Shown: positions 43,207 through 51,255 of the stretch, in pieces
How the letters are laid out: every line of letters starts with the position of its first letter
Position numbering within the stretch: position 1 is the first letter of the stretch
From: Acidobacteriota bacterium
Lineage (GTDB): Bacteria; Acidobacteriota; Thermoanaerobaculia; Multivoradales; Multivoraceae
Direction: 5' to 3'
Length of the DNA stretch: 64,000 nucleotides
Assembly: GCA_029263415.1 (NCBI GenBank)
Contig: JAJCXN010000015.1
Coordinates: 248,001-312,000, forward strand
Made by a program: the position numbers and the translations under genes
Notes under the pieces: generated by a model
What the model was told of the DNA's origin: nothing
The model's database searches: none
Seen by the model: only the letters and a program-made list of their open reading frames with translations

Positions 43207-44343
43207 CTAGCGCGCAGCCCACTCGACGTCGCCGTCACCGTCGCCAACAAACACATCGGCAAGTCGGCGCACGATCGCTCCGCGACTGTAGTCAAAGCAG
43301 AGATCTTCGCCGTCTAAGGCCCCGGAGATTCCGAGATCACGAAATACCACAACGAATCGGGCACCGACGCGCAGGAGGTCGCCGATTCTCACTCCACCCG
43401 TCGCACCTTCTGTCACCTGCTCTTCGGTCAAAAAGGGCTGTGTCCCGTCGAGCTCGATCAACCGCCAGTTCAGTTGCTCCTCTGGCCCCTCGGCTACCAG
43501 GTCCTGAAACAGCGGCTCTCGACTGAAGAGCAACCGTGATCGATGTAGCTCAATGATCCGCTGCCGACCCGAATCCTCGAGCCCCGGCTTGGGTTCAATC
43601 TGAGATAGACCAAAGACTGCAGCTGCGGTCTCTAGTCTGCCGCTGAGTTCCAACCGCACCCGAGGAAATGACTGAGGCTTAGCGAGCAACGCTTCAGATC
43701 CTGGCGAACGAATGCTCTGCTCGGAGACCAGTGAGGTCTCGGTCTCCAAGAACTCGACCCACACTTGATAGTTCTGGGCGCCGAAGGAAAGCTGGCGCCG
43801 ATCTTCGGCGGTCAGCACTGTGTCTCGCTGGCGCGCGGTGATGGTTGCAATGGCACTACAAGCGACGCCCCAATCGGGGTGAGAAAAGTTGGTGAACTCG
43901 AGGCTCTCGAGACGCTCAGTCGAATCGACCTCGAGCAATGGCGCCGACACTTCAAGGGTCTGCCAGAGGCAGCGCATTGGCCGATTGGGCCACGGCCGCA
44001 TCATCTCAGCGGCAACCTCTTCACCGTCGATCTCAAGTCGAGTGGCCGAGGTGTAGTAGACCGTGGTTTCGCCTTCGCGACCAACAAGAACAGCGTGCAA
44101 GCGGATCGGCTCCGTGCCGGAGAAGGTCACCGGACCGACTCGAGCCAACGCTCGAGTCTGCGCCCCAGGCGAGGCCCCAGGCGAAGCCCCAGAGTCACCA
44201 ACCGTGGGCACCTCGATCGCGACCATCGATTCAGTCGGAGCAAACTCGGGACCACGCAACGCCTCACAACCACTGAGCGCGAAACCGAGTGTAGCTATCA
44301 ACAGCAGGCGGCTCCCTGGCCAGCGGCTTCGGCGCTCAAGCAT
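43207..44343 (-). CDS. Lipoprotein of unknown function
   Basis: A 378-residue protein beginning with a lipoprotein signal (LLLIATLGFALSGC, Cys26). A short Gly-Ala-Ser-Pro repeat follows (GASPGASPGA, encoded by tandem CCCAGGCGA repeats near 44165-44190), then a long soluble region with no motif I recognise. Its ATG overlaps the TPR gene stop within ATGCTTGA, so it is translated with it. The tight coupling suggests it is an envelope partner of the TPR protein, but that is context only. Confidence 0.7.
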   Translation of the reverse strand: MLERRSRWPGSRLLLIATLGFALSGCEALRGPEFAPTESMVAIEVPTVGDSGASPGASPGAQTRALARVGPVTFSGTEPIRLHAVLVGREGETTVYYTSATRLEIDGEEVAAEMMRPWPNRPMRCLWQTLEVSAPLLEVDSTERLESLEFTNFSHPDWGVACSAIATITARQRDTVLTAEDRRQLSFGAQNYQVWVEFLETETSLVSEQSIRSPGSEALLAKPQSFPRVRLELSGRLETAAAVFGLSQIEPKPGLEDSGRQRIIELHRSRLLFSREPLFQDLVAEGPEEQLNWRLIELDGTQPFLTEEQVTEGATGGVRIGDLLRVGARFVVVFRDLGISGALDGEDLCFDYSRGAIVRRLADVFVGDGDGDVEWAAR

Positions 44344-47041
44344 CCGCCGCGCCGCCGAGAGCCGCAAGCTTTGCCACCACATCGCGATAGTTGTCGCTCG
44401 CTGCCGCGACCTGCGTGAACAGGTCTCGCGCGGCGGCGCTATCGCCGGCTGCCTGCGTGCTGTCTGCCAATTCATACAGCATCCCCACACGCTGTTCCTC
44501 TAGCAACTCTGGAGCATCGAGAGCCCGCTGATACCACTTGGCGGCCAGGTCAGCTAGGCCCTTCTCACGGAAGCACAGCCCGAGCATGGCGCAGGACTCG
44601 ATCAGGAAATCTGAACTCTTGGCCGAGATCTGAAACTCATTGATCGCCTCATCCAGCAGCATCATTTCGCGGTAGGCAATCCCTAGGTTGTAGTGGGTGT
44701 CCGACTCCTCGTCGCTAATGTTGTCCGCCACCCCACGCTTGAAGCCTTCAACTATCTCTTCGAGGCTCTGCTCCGCAGCATTGTCGGGCAGGCTCTCATC
44801 CAGCGAATTGAGGTCGGTACCGAGCTCGTCTTGAAGTTCGGTCGCGAGATCAAAGAACTCCTCCTCTTCATCGAAGATATCCTCTGCGTCCGCACTTTCA
44901 GTGGAATCCGCACCATCCAGCCAGCTCGGAGTGCTCTGGTCGGCGCTGGCCACTTGGTCGGCCTCATCGCCTACGTCGCCCGGTCGAGAATCGACGCCCC
45001 AGCTAAGTGGCCGCTCTTGCACCGGGAACTCCTTGGAGTCGAGCATGTCGTGCCCTTCACCGATTTGGATGTCCAACGACTCGCTCGCCAGCGCGGAGAA
45101 GTCTGCGCGATCTGCAGCATCCGCAACACGGTCAAGAGCATCGTCCTCGGCATCCGCGTCCTTCGGTACCTGGTCGTAGGGATCGTCAGCAACCGGCATG
45201 TCCTCGATTGCGCCCTGGGCCATCGCTAGCTCGCCCGGGGTGCGCACTCGGTCTCCGTCGATCTCGTAGCCTTCGCTCTCCAAGAGTTCTTGAATGCCGA
45301 CCCATCGGTCTCGCTCGTTGCGTTGTGCGCACAGCAGATGCAGCGTCTCTGCTTTGGTTGACGCGCGGGCCTCGTCGCCTCGCTCCACCAGGACCTGAAT
45401 CGCCTGTGAGAGCGCGTCGAGGTGATCCGGCACCAGGGCCAGGACCTCGTTCAGCCGATCCAGCGCCTTGTCGAGCAAGCCGTACTTGCGGAAGACACCG
45501 GCCTCCGACAGTTTCTCGGCAAGCCCTTCTGGTTCTTCCTCTGCAGCCGGGGCCTCCTCCATCGGCGGAGCTATCGGATCTGCCGGCGGCATCTCGCCGG
45601 CGACCGGCCCGGCCAGCTGTCCACTGCCGATGTTCATGACGGCGCCGCCCCCAAGATCAGGAAGGGCCGGGAGGTCGACCGGACCAGGATCTACTTGACG
45701 ATCGAAGGCAGCGTCGAGATCGACACCGGCAGCTGGCGGGCCTTCGACCGCGCCGGCATCCCAAGCATCCTGATCTGCCCCAACGGCACCGAGGTCGGCC
45801 GCGCTGACCGTGATATCGCCAATCTCTCCCAGATCGATCTCGCCGCTGCCCAGCGGGCCACTACCAAGATCATCCTCGGCAGCCGATGTAGGGGGCTGGC
45901 TCGGCGCAGGTATTGACTGTTCCGCGTCAGGCGCGTCTGGCCCAGGGTCGTTGAACATGGCGGCAACCCCGCCTCGCTGATGCAGCGAGAACGGTTCTTG
46001 GGGCGCCGGAGCATCCCGAGTCTCGGCAGCTGCAACTGAGACCTCAGCTGCAGGAATCTCCGGCTTTGAACTCTCCTCGAAACCGACGAATGAGGCCGGA
46101 TCCACCAGCGACTGGCGGGACTCCTCACGGTTGTCGTCGATTGCACCGAGGTCGAGTGAGATGTCGAAGTCCGTGTCATCAGAGACCATTGCTGGGATCT
46201 CGACCGGTAGCACCGGCGGGGGTGGTGCAAAATGTTCAGCCGGCTGCGCTTCGACTTCTTCGAGTGGCGCCAGCAGGTCTGCAGCAACCACAGAGCCGGG
46301 CGTTTGCTGGGGCCTCGTGATCAAACTGCGGAGTTCGCTGGCCGCAGGATTGTGCCGTTCCGCGCGAGCCACCAAATCCAGAGCGCGCTCGACTCCACCT
46401 GCATCGCGGATCTTGAGCACGGCTTGGCTCACGAACTCGAGATTGCCGGCTTCAATCGCCAGCGCGCGATCGTAGACTTGTACCGCGTGGTCCACCTGGC
46501 CCCGCTGGAGCATCAGATTCGCAATCTTCTGGTAGGCGTCCGTTGCCTTGCCGGGTTGGTTGTTCTCGCGATAAAGATCCGCGAGCCTCAGGAGAGGTGT
46601 TGGACTGTCTCTGTCTAGGTCAACAACCTTCTCGTAGACGGTGATCGCTGACGGCGTATCGTTGTTGCGAAGATGATGGTCGGCAAGTTGGTTGAGGTGA
46701 CTTCGAGCCTCGTTGATCAAGCCCTGCTTGGCGTACAGGTCAGCGAGTCGACCGTGGACTGCGACCGCGCCCGAATCGATTCTCTGAACCTTCTTGTATA
46801 CAGCAATCGCCTTCACATAGAAGCCATCGAGCGCATAGCGCTCCGCGGTCTTCATGTAGTACTCGACGGCATCTGCATGCTTGCGCAGCCGCACATAGAG
46901 ATCGCCGACGCGGTTGAGAGTGTTGGTGTCGCTAGGGTTCTTCGCGACGACCTTCTTGTACTCCTTGATGGCCGCCTCGATCTTGCCCTTCTGTACCAGC
47001 TTTTCAGCTGATTGCAGAACGTCCTTTTTAAAAAGCGCCAT
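44336..47041 (-). CDS. Large tetratricopeptide-repeat protein
   Basis: About 901 residues. Residues 1-230 hold at least five TPR units (for example AIKEYKKVVAKNPSDTNTLNRVGDLY and SAITVYEKVVDLDRDSPTPLLRLADLY). The centre (about 250-500) is a low-complexity Pro/Ala/Asp/Glu linker. TPR-like units return near 515-560, and four more lie at the C-terminus (THYNLGIAYREMMLLDEAINEF, CAMLGLCFREKGLADLAAKWY). A scaffold for protein assembly, cytoplasmic as no signal is seen. The ATG at 47039-47041 gives MALFKKDVLQSAEKLV. A good promoter lies 58 bases upstream. Confidence 0.85.
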   Translation of the reverse strand: MALFKKDVLQSAEKLVQKGKIEAAIKEYKKVVAKNPSDTNTLNRVGDLYVRLRKHADAVEYYMKTAERYALDGFYVKAIAVYKKVQRIDSGAVAVHGRLADLYAKQGLINEARSHLNQLADHHLRNNDTPSAITVYEKVVDLDRDSPTPLLRLADLYRENNQPGKATDAYQKIANLMLQRGQVDHAVQVYDRALAIEAGNLEFVSQAVLKIRDAGGVERALDLVARAERHNPAASELRSLITRPQQTPGSVVAADLLAPLEEVEAQPAEHFAPPPPVLPVEIPAMVSDDTDFDISLDLGAIDDNREESRQSLVDPASFVGFEESSKPEIPAAEVSVAAAETRDAPAPQEPFSLHQRGGVAAMFNDPGPDAPDAEQSIPAPSQPPTSAAEDDLGSGPLGSGEIDLGEIGDITVSAADLGAVGADQDAWDAGAVEGPPAAGVDLDAAFDRQVDPGPVDLPALPDLGGGAVMNIGSGQLAGPVAGEMPPADPIAPPMEEAPAAEEEPEGLAEKLSEAGVFRKYGLLDKALDRLNEVLALVPDHLDALSQAIQVLVERGDEARASTKAETLHLLCAQRNERDRWVGIQELLESEGYEIDGDRVRTPGELAMAQGAIEDMPVADDPYDQVPKDADAEDDALDRVADAADRADFSALASESLDIQIGEGHDMLDSKEFPVQERPLSWGVDSRPGDVGDEADQVASADQSTPSWLDGADSTESADAEDIFDEEEEFFDLATELQDELGTDLNSLDESLPDNAAEQSLEEIVEGFKRGVADNISDEESDTHYNLGIAYREMMLLDEAINEFQISAKSSDFLIESCAMLGLCFREKGLADLAAKWYQRALDAPELLEEQRVGMLYELADSTQAAGDSAAARDLFTQVAAASDNYRDVVAKLAALGGAADA

Positions 47042-47098
47042 CGGTAACCAAATCTCCCAGTCAATAGGCGAGCGATCTACCCGCACCCACTACGTCAG

Positions 47099-47127
47099 TA
47101 TCTATAGCGGTATCGCAAAGAATACAA
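47099..47127 (-). promoter_or_regulatory. Promoter of the TPR-lipoprotein operon
   Basis: TTGTAT (47122-47127) and TAGATA (47099-47104) on the minus strand with exactly 17 bases between. Predicted start near 47092, about 50 bases before the TPR ATG. Confidence 0.6.
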
Positions 47128-47173
47128 GCAAGTGCGGTCCGGATGGGATAATCAAGCAGGATATGAGTCCGGA

Positions 47174-47860
47174 CTATGCTCGCGCCGTTTCACTCGCGAC
47201 CGACCGCGGAACAACCGACCGAAAGGTCAGTCGATGGATCGGAGTGGGTCCAAGCTGCGCAAGCGCCTCGCGATGCGCCTTCGATCCGTAGCCCTTATTG
47301 TGCACGAATCCGTAGCCAGGGAAAGTCGTTTCCATGCGCATCATGAACTCGTCTCGTTCGGTCTTGGCAATAATCGAAGCACAGGCGATCGCATAGCTCA
47401 TCGAATCGCCACGGATCAATGGGACCGTCTTGAACTTGCTGCGCGGAGAGACCGCGTCGATCAGGGCGATGTCTGGTTGCACCTTGAGCTGTTCAAGCGC
47501 TCGGCGCATCGCTAAGCGGGTCGCTTCGAGAATGTTGATGCGGTCGATCACCTCGGCGGGCACCGCGACACTCGCTACCGCTACGGCCTGCTGACGGATG
47601 ACCGCGGCCAGCTGAGTTCTGTCACTGGCTGACAAACGCTTGCTGTCATCGACGCCGGGAATCAATGCTGATGCCCGCGGGTCCATAATCACAGCCCCAG
47701 CTACCACCGGCCCCGCCAAGCACCCACGCCCAGCCTCGTCGACTCCCGCAATCCGCAGGTAGCCGCTCATCCCCAGCAGCTCTTCCACGCCACACATCAA
47801 CCGAAGGCGATACGCCTCGGCCATCAAGCCGGTTAAGTCCAGGGTCGTTGTCGTCGGCAC
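47174..47860 (-). CDS. rnhB: Ribonuclease HII
   Basis: Removes ribonucleotides from DNA. Catalytic acidic residues are in place: GVDEAGRG near 39-46 (Asp, Glu), ALIDAV near 139 and TERDEFM near 170. Other family stretches: GPVVAGAV, DDSKRLSASDR and PGYGFVHNKGYGSKAH. The GTG at 47858-47860 gives 228 residues; an ATG at codon 13 or 30 would shorten a non-conserved N-terminus. It lies 209 bases after rplS with nothing else seen in the gap. Confidence 0.93.
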   Translation of the reverse strand: MPTTTTLDLTGLMAEAYRLRLMCGVEELLGMSGYLRIAGVDEAGRGCLAGPVVAGAVIMDPRASALIPGVDDSKRLSASDRTQLAAVIRQQAVAVASVAVPAEVIDRINILEATRLAMRRALEQLKVQPDIALIDAVSPRSKFKTVPLIRGDSMSYAIACASIIAKTERDEFMMRMETTFPGYGFVHNKGYGSKAHREALAQLGPTPIHRLTFRSVVPRSVASETARA

Positions 47861-48069
47861 ACGCCAAGCTTATTCGCAGTGCCCCGGGGTCACCTGCGCA
47901 GAGCCACAAGCGGCGCCCGTGAAGTTCCTCGGATCCGGCACGTGCATGCAACCGGCCTTGAAGCGATTGGCACACGGCAGCATACTAGGCCCCGCGACGG
48001 AGGCTCCGAGAAATCACTGATTCATGAGGTGCTCGTGGCAGCAGCGCGAGCCATCGAGCCAAAAAGACG

Positions 48070-48426
48070 TCAGACTCGGCGCTCTTGGATCCGAGCAGCC
48101 TTGCCGCGCAATTCGCGCAGGTAGTACAGCTTCGCACGGCGGACCTTGCCATGGCGGACGACTTCGATCTTGTCGATCGAAGGCGAGTTGAGCGGGAAGA
48201 TGCGCTCCACGCCGATGCTGCCTGACATCTTACGAACGGTGAAGGTCTCGCGAGTTCCGCCACCACGACGAGCAATCACGACGCCCTCAAAGATCTGGAT
48301 TCGCTGCTTGCTGCCCTCAACAACCTTGACGTGCACCTTGACGGTGTCTCCGGCTCGGAAGTCTGGAATTCCCTCTTGGAGGTAGGCCTGCTCGTGACGT
48401 TGAACGATGTCTAGTGTGCTGCTCAT
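48070..48426 (-). CDS. rplS: 50S ribosomal protein bL19
   Basis: Ribosomal protein at the subunit interface, 118 residues, full length. Diagnostic: [37 protein letters not shown] and the end [31 protein letters not shown]. Normally directly follows trmD; here 515 bases separate them, filled by the inverted-repeat element and a separate promoter, giving a leader of about 130 bases. A hairpin with a GAAA loop at about 48507-48531 lies in this leader. Confidence 0.97.
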   Translation of the reverse strand: MSSTLDIVQRHEQAYLQEGIPDFRAGDTVKVHVKVVEGSKQRIQIFEGVVIARRGGGTRETFTVRKMSGSIGVERIFPLNSPSIDKIEVVRHGKVRRAKLYYLRELRGKAARIQERRV

Positions 48427-48563
48427 GGCAGTAGTCTCCGCTATCTAAAACTTGAGTGATGAAGCGTGGATCGTGCGGGCAGCGTGCCCTCAGGGTATGG
48501 GTCCGTGTAGCTGCGAAAGCGGCAGACACAGGCGGCATCGTGCACCCGCACGTCGAACTGTGA

Positions 48564-48593
48564 ATTATCTCTCGTTCCGCTCAACCCTTGCAA
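48564..48593 (-). promoter_or_regulatory. Promoter of rplS
   Basis: On the minus strand TTGCAA (48588-48593) and GATAAT (48564-48569) are 18 bases apart. It lies between the inverted-repeat element and rplS, so it can replace read-through from trmD. Confidence 0.6.
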
Positions 48594-48629
48594 CCCTGTT
48601 TGGCTCTAGATCTAGAAAAAACTAAGGGT

Positions 48630-48944
48630 CTAGCAGTCCGTGGTGAAACTCCCGTTGGCTGAGTTTGAGCGCCGTGGCTCTAGCTGTGTTGCGCCGTGCG
48701 CGCGGGCGATGTCCCACGAGAGGCTACGCACCGGTGTCATCGTTGAGCGTGCGCAGGGACGCAGATGAACTACGACGCCCAAACCCAACGGGCGCGGGGC
48801 TTTGGGCGGCCAAACTCGTACCGAGGCTCGTCAACGATACGCCGGTGCGTAGCCTCCCGTGGGACATCGCCTCCTCGCCGCGGCACGAACTGACCACCCA
48901 GATCCCCGCGCTCAGTCCCGCGCGAGTTCACCACGGACTGCTAG
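48630..48944. mobile_element. 315-bp palindromic MITE-like element
   Basis: Bounded by perfect 18-bp terminal inverted repeats, CTAGCAGTCCGTGGTGAA (48630-48647) and its complement (48927-48944). A second pair of long arms lies inside: GATGTCCCACGAGAGGCTAC... at 48708-48748 pairs with 48828-48868 with few mismatches. A central CGCCCAAA/TTTGGGCG repeat lies at 48777-48808. No transposase frame is present. Both ends carry CTAG, which can be read as a 4-bp target duplication of the YTAR type used by IS5-like elements. The right end provides the trmD stop codon. Confidence 0.75.
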
Positions 48945-49639
48945 CGCTGACGCCCCTGCCAGCGCTGCCACAAGTCTGGCCGCTTCTCGCGGGTCGCACT
49001 CTCGGCCTGCTGCTGGCGCCAACGGTCGATCTTGGCGTGATCTCCAGAGCGCAGAACCGGCGGAACCACCAGCCCCTCAACTTCTTCGGGGCGGGTGTAG
49101 TGCGGATAATCGAGTAAACCTTTCCGGAAGCTGTCGTTGACCACCGAATCGTTGAACCCAACCACCCCAGGAATCTGTCGAGAGACAGCCTCGATCAAGA
49201 CCATCGCGGGCAGCTCGCCGCCTGAGAGAACGTAGTCTCCAATGGAGATCTCCTCATCAACCACAAGTTCCGCCACCCGCTCGTCGATCGCCTCATAGCG
49301 CCCACACAACAGCAGCAGACGCTCGTGATTCGCGAGTTCGCGAACCTTGGCCTCGCACAAGGTCTGGCCTTGGGGCGTCAACAGGATTCGATGGGGTGGG
49401 CTTGGGTGCAGCTCAGTCACGGCCCGTACCGCTTCGATCCACGGCTGTGCCTTCATCACCATGCCACCGCCACCGCCATAAGGCTCGTCGTCGACAGTGT
49501 GGTGCTTGTCGGTCGCGAACTCCCGAAGGTCTGTGGTGCACAACGTGAGCAGTTCCTTGCGTTGCGCGCGCCCGATCAAGCTGCACTCGCTAAAGCTCTG
49601 CAAGAGCTCCGGGAAGATCGTTAGAACGTCGAAACGCAT
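48941..49639 (-). CDS. trmD: tRNA (guanine-N1)-methyltransferase
   Basis: Methylates G37 of tRNAs reading CNN codons. SPOUT-fold marks in 232 residues: MRFDVLTIFPEL, DDEPYGGGGGMVMK, LLLCGRYEAIDERV and the knot loop EEISIGDYVLSGGELPAMVLIEAVSR followed by PHYTRPEEVEG. The ATG overlaps the rimM stop by 19 bases. The final codon plus TAG fall at the edge of the inverted-repeat element, so the original C-terminus may have been altered slightly on insertion. Confidence 0.96.
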   Translation of the reverse strand: MRFDVLTIFPELLQSFSECSLIGRAQRKELLTLCTTDLREFATDKHHTVDDEPYGGGGGMVMKAQPWIEAVRAVTELHPSPPHRILLTPQGQTLCEAKVRELANHERLLLLCGRYEAIDERVAELVVDEEISIGDYVLSGGELPAMVLIEAVSRQIPGVVGFNDSVVNDSFRKGLLDYPHYTRPEEVEGLVVPPVLRSGDHAKIDRWRQQQAESATREKRPDLWQRWQGRQR

Positions 49640-50226
49640 GTGTCGAGCAAGCCTTCGGGTAGGTCAAACACCAAGACCCCTTGGTCGAAGTCCATCGACT
49701 CAAGGTACGCCGAAACGAATGGCACAAGATAGACCGCCTGAGCTTCGGTAGCCACAGCAGAGGCAGTGATCTCAAGGAGCAAGCCCCCGCCATCCTCAAC
49801 CACTTGCCGAACGCTGCCAAGGAAATTGTCTGGCCCAGGCGAAGCCGTTCGCACTTCACACCCCTCGAGTTCGAAGAGGTAGAACTCACCTTCGGCTGGA
49901 ACCTCGAGCGTGGTGCTTGGAATCTCCAGCACCGCTCCTCGCAGCGACTCAGCGAGATCTCGATCCGCGCAGTCTTCGACCGTTCCGATGAGTCGGTCCT
50001 TAGCGCCGCGCACCCCCAGCAGACGACGCGCCGATCCGCGCCGATCCTTGAGCCACAGTTCGGCGCCGGATCGCACATGGGCTCCCAGTTCACCCCATGG
50101 CTCAATGGAAACTTCGCCGCGCACACCGTGCGGCTTGACCACACGGCCAACTGCTATCCGCAGTGGCCAACGGGCCTGCCGTGCGGAACCGCTACCCACT
50201 CCTGCTTCGCCCGTGCTGGGCACCAC
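49621..50226 (-). CDS. rimM: Ribosome maturation factor RimM
   Basis: Assists assembly of the 30S head and binds uS19. Family marks in 201 residues: AVGRVVKPHGVRGEV near 24-38, EFYLFELEGCEV at the start of the PRC-barrel domain, and YLVPFVSAYLESMD near the end. The GTG start has AGAGG six bases upstream; about 20 residues before the core are not conserved. Order KH-rimM-trmD, with nine bases to the KH gene. Confidence 0.93.
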   Translation of the reverse strand: MVPSTGEAGVGSGSARQARWPLRIAVGRVVKPHGVRGEVSIEPWGELGAHVRSGAELWLKDRRGSARRLLGVRGAKDRLIGTVEDCADRDLAESLRGAVLEIPSTTLEVPAEGEFYLFELEGCEVRTASPGPDNFLGSVRQVVEDGGGLLLEITASAVATEAQAVYLVPFVSAYLESMDFDQGVLVFDLPEGLLDTCVSTF

Positions 50227-50235
50227 TGTGGGCCT

Positions 50236-50478
50236 CTAGCCTTCGAGGATCTCGAGGTCGTAGTACGTCCCGGTCTCGGCACCACGGACTTCGAGCAGGG
50301 TACGCAAGGAGCGCACAGTCCGGCCTTGACGACCAATGACCTTGCCCAGATCTGAGCTGTCGACGCCGACTTCGATCAGTTGGGTGTCGCCGACATCCTC
50401 TTCGGTCAGCTCGACCGACTTCGGTTCGTCAACCAAGGCCTCGATGATTCCCTGCAGTTCAGTGAGAACTTCTGACAT
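50236..50478 (-). CDS. khpA: KH-domain RNA-binding protein KhpA
   Basis: An 80-residue single KH domain with the GxxG-type core GKVIGRQGRTVRSLRTLL. Such proteins bind RNA and cell-division-related messages together with KhpB/EloR in other bacteria. AAGG precedes the ATG by seven bases. It lies nine bases after rpsP, the usual operon position. Confidence 0.92.
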   Translation of the reverse strand: MSEVLTELQGIIEALVDEPKSVELTEEDVGDTQLIEVGVDSSDLGKVIGRQGRTVRSLRTLLEVRGAETGTYYDLEILEG

Positions 50479-50487
50479 TTATGAGCC

Positions 50488-50937
50488 TTACGCTTCCTCG
50501 GCTTGCGCCGGTTCTTCAGCTGAAGCTTCTTCTGCGGCTGGCGTCTCTTCTGCTGGAGCGGCATCTGCTGGAGCGGCCTCGACCTCACTCGCCTCCTCGG
50601 CGGGGGTTTCGTCGGCAGCAGCCTCGACGGCGGGAGCTTCTTCAGCGACCTCTGGTACTGACGCCGCAGGAGCAGCAAGCCCCTTGAGCGCAACTGCCTC
50701 GGCCGAGACGCCCTTCTTGCGAAGCTTCTTCAAGGTCTCGGACACAATGGCGCCCTGGCCCACCCAATGCTCGATGCGCTCTTCCTTGAGCGACAGCACC
50801 TTGGGGTTGCGAGTCGGATCGTAGTAGCCGAGCTCCTCAAGCGCCCTAGCGCGCGGGGTTCGCCGTGAGTCGTTGAGGACCACGCGATAGAAGGGGTTGT
50901 TGCGGGCGCCCTGACGGCGCAGACGAATCGTGAGCAT
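50488..50937 (-). CDS. rpsP: 30S ribosomal protein bS16 with acidic C-terminal tail
   Basis: The first 80 residues are standard bS16 (MLTIRLRRQGARNNPFYRVV, LGYYDPTRNPK, RIEHWVGQGAIVSETLKKL). Beyond that about 65 residues are almost only Ala, Glu, Pro and Val with repeated AEE/PAEE blocks. Tails of this sort occur in some phyla; this one is long and strongly acidic, unlike a ribosomal protein core. AGGAG lies upstream of the ATG. First gene of the khpA-rimM-trmD run. Confidence 0.95.
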   Translation of the reverse strand: MLTIRLRRQGARNNPFYRVVLNDSRRTPRARALEELGYYDPTRNPKVLSLKEERIEHWVGQGAIVSETLKKLRKKGVSAEAVALKGLAAPAASVPEVAEEAPAVEAAADETPAEEASEVEAAPADAAPAEETPAAEEASAEEPAQAEEA

Positions 50938-51255
50938 TGGAACTCTCCTGAGAGTCGTTCAGGGTCCGAGCGAACGGATGTCGCGCCCAGACGAAGAATC
51001 GGTTGCTGTCGACCGAAGGCTTGGTGCAATCTGCACAGCTCGGTTCGATCTGATGATCGGCCTCTTGAAGCACTGCTTCTGAAGTCGGCCTTCGTTAAGT
51101 CGGTTTGAAGCGTTGGTTCTGGGTTGCTGAAGCTGACCTTCGAACGGTATGAGTGCAGCTCCGCCCAGACGCGGCCGCCAATCTTACCAAGAGCCAGTCA
51201 GAATCACCATGTGTTCCACCCAAGAATCCGGCAAGTCCTGAGCAAGACGTAACTG
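50938..51255. other. 318-base gap between ffh and rpsP
   Basis: No gene or strong inverted repeat was seen. It should contain the rpsP promoter; a TTGACA lies directly after the ffh stop (minus strand, 51246-51255) but lacks a fitting -10. Confidence 0.5.

Noticed and set aside
48665-49117. Plus-strand reading frame through the inverted-repeat element and trmD
   Set aside because: Antisense to trmD, translation Arg/Ala/Leu-rich without motif; not a transposase.
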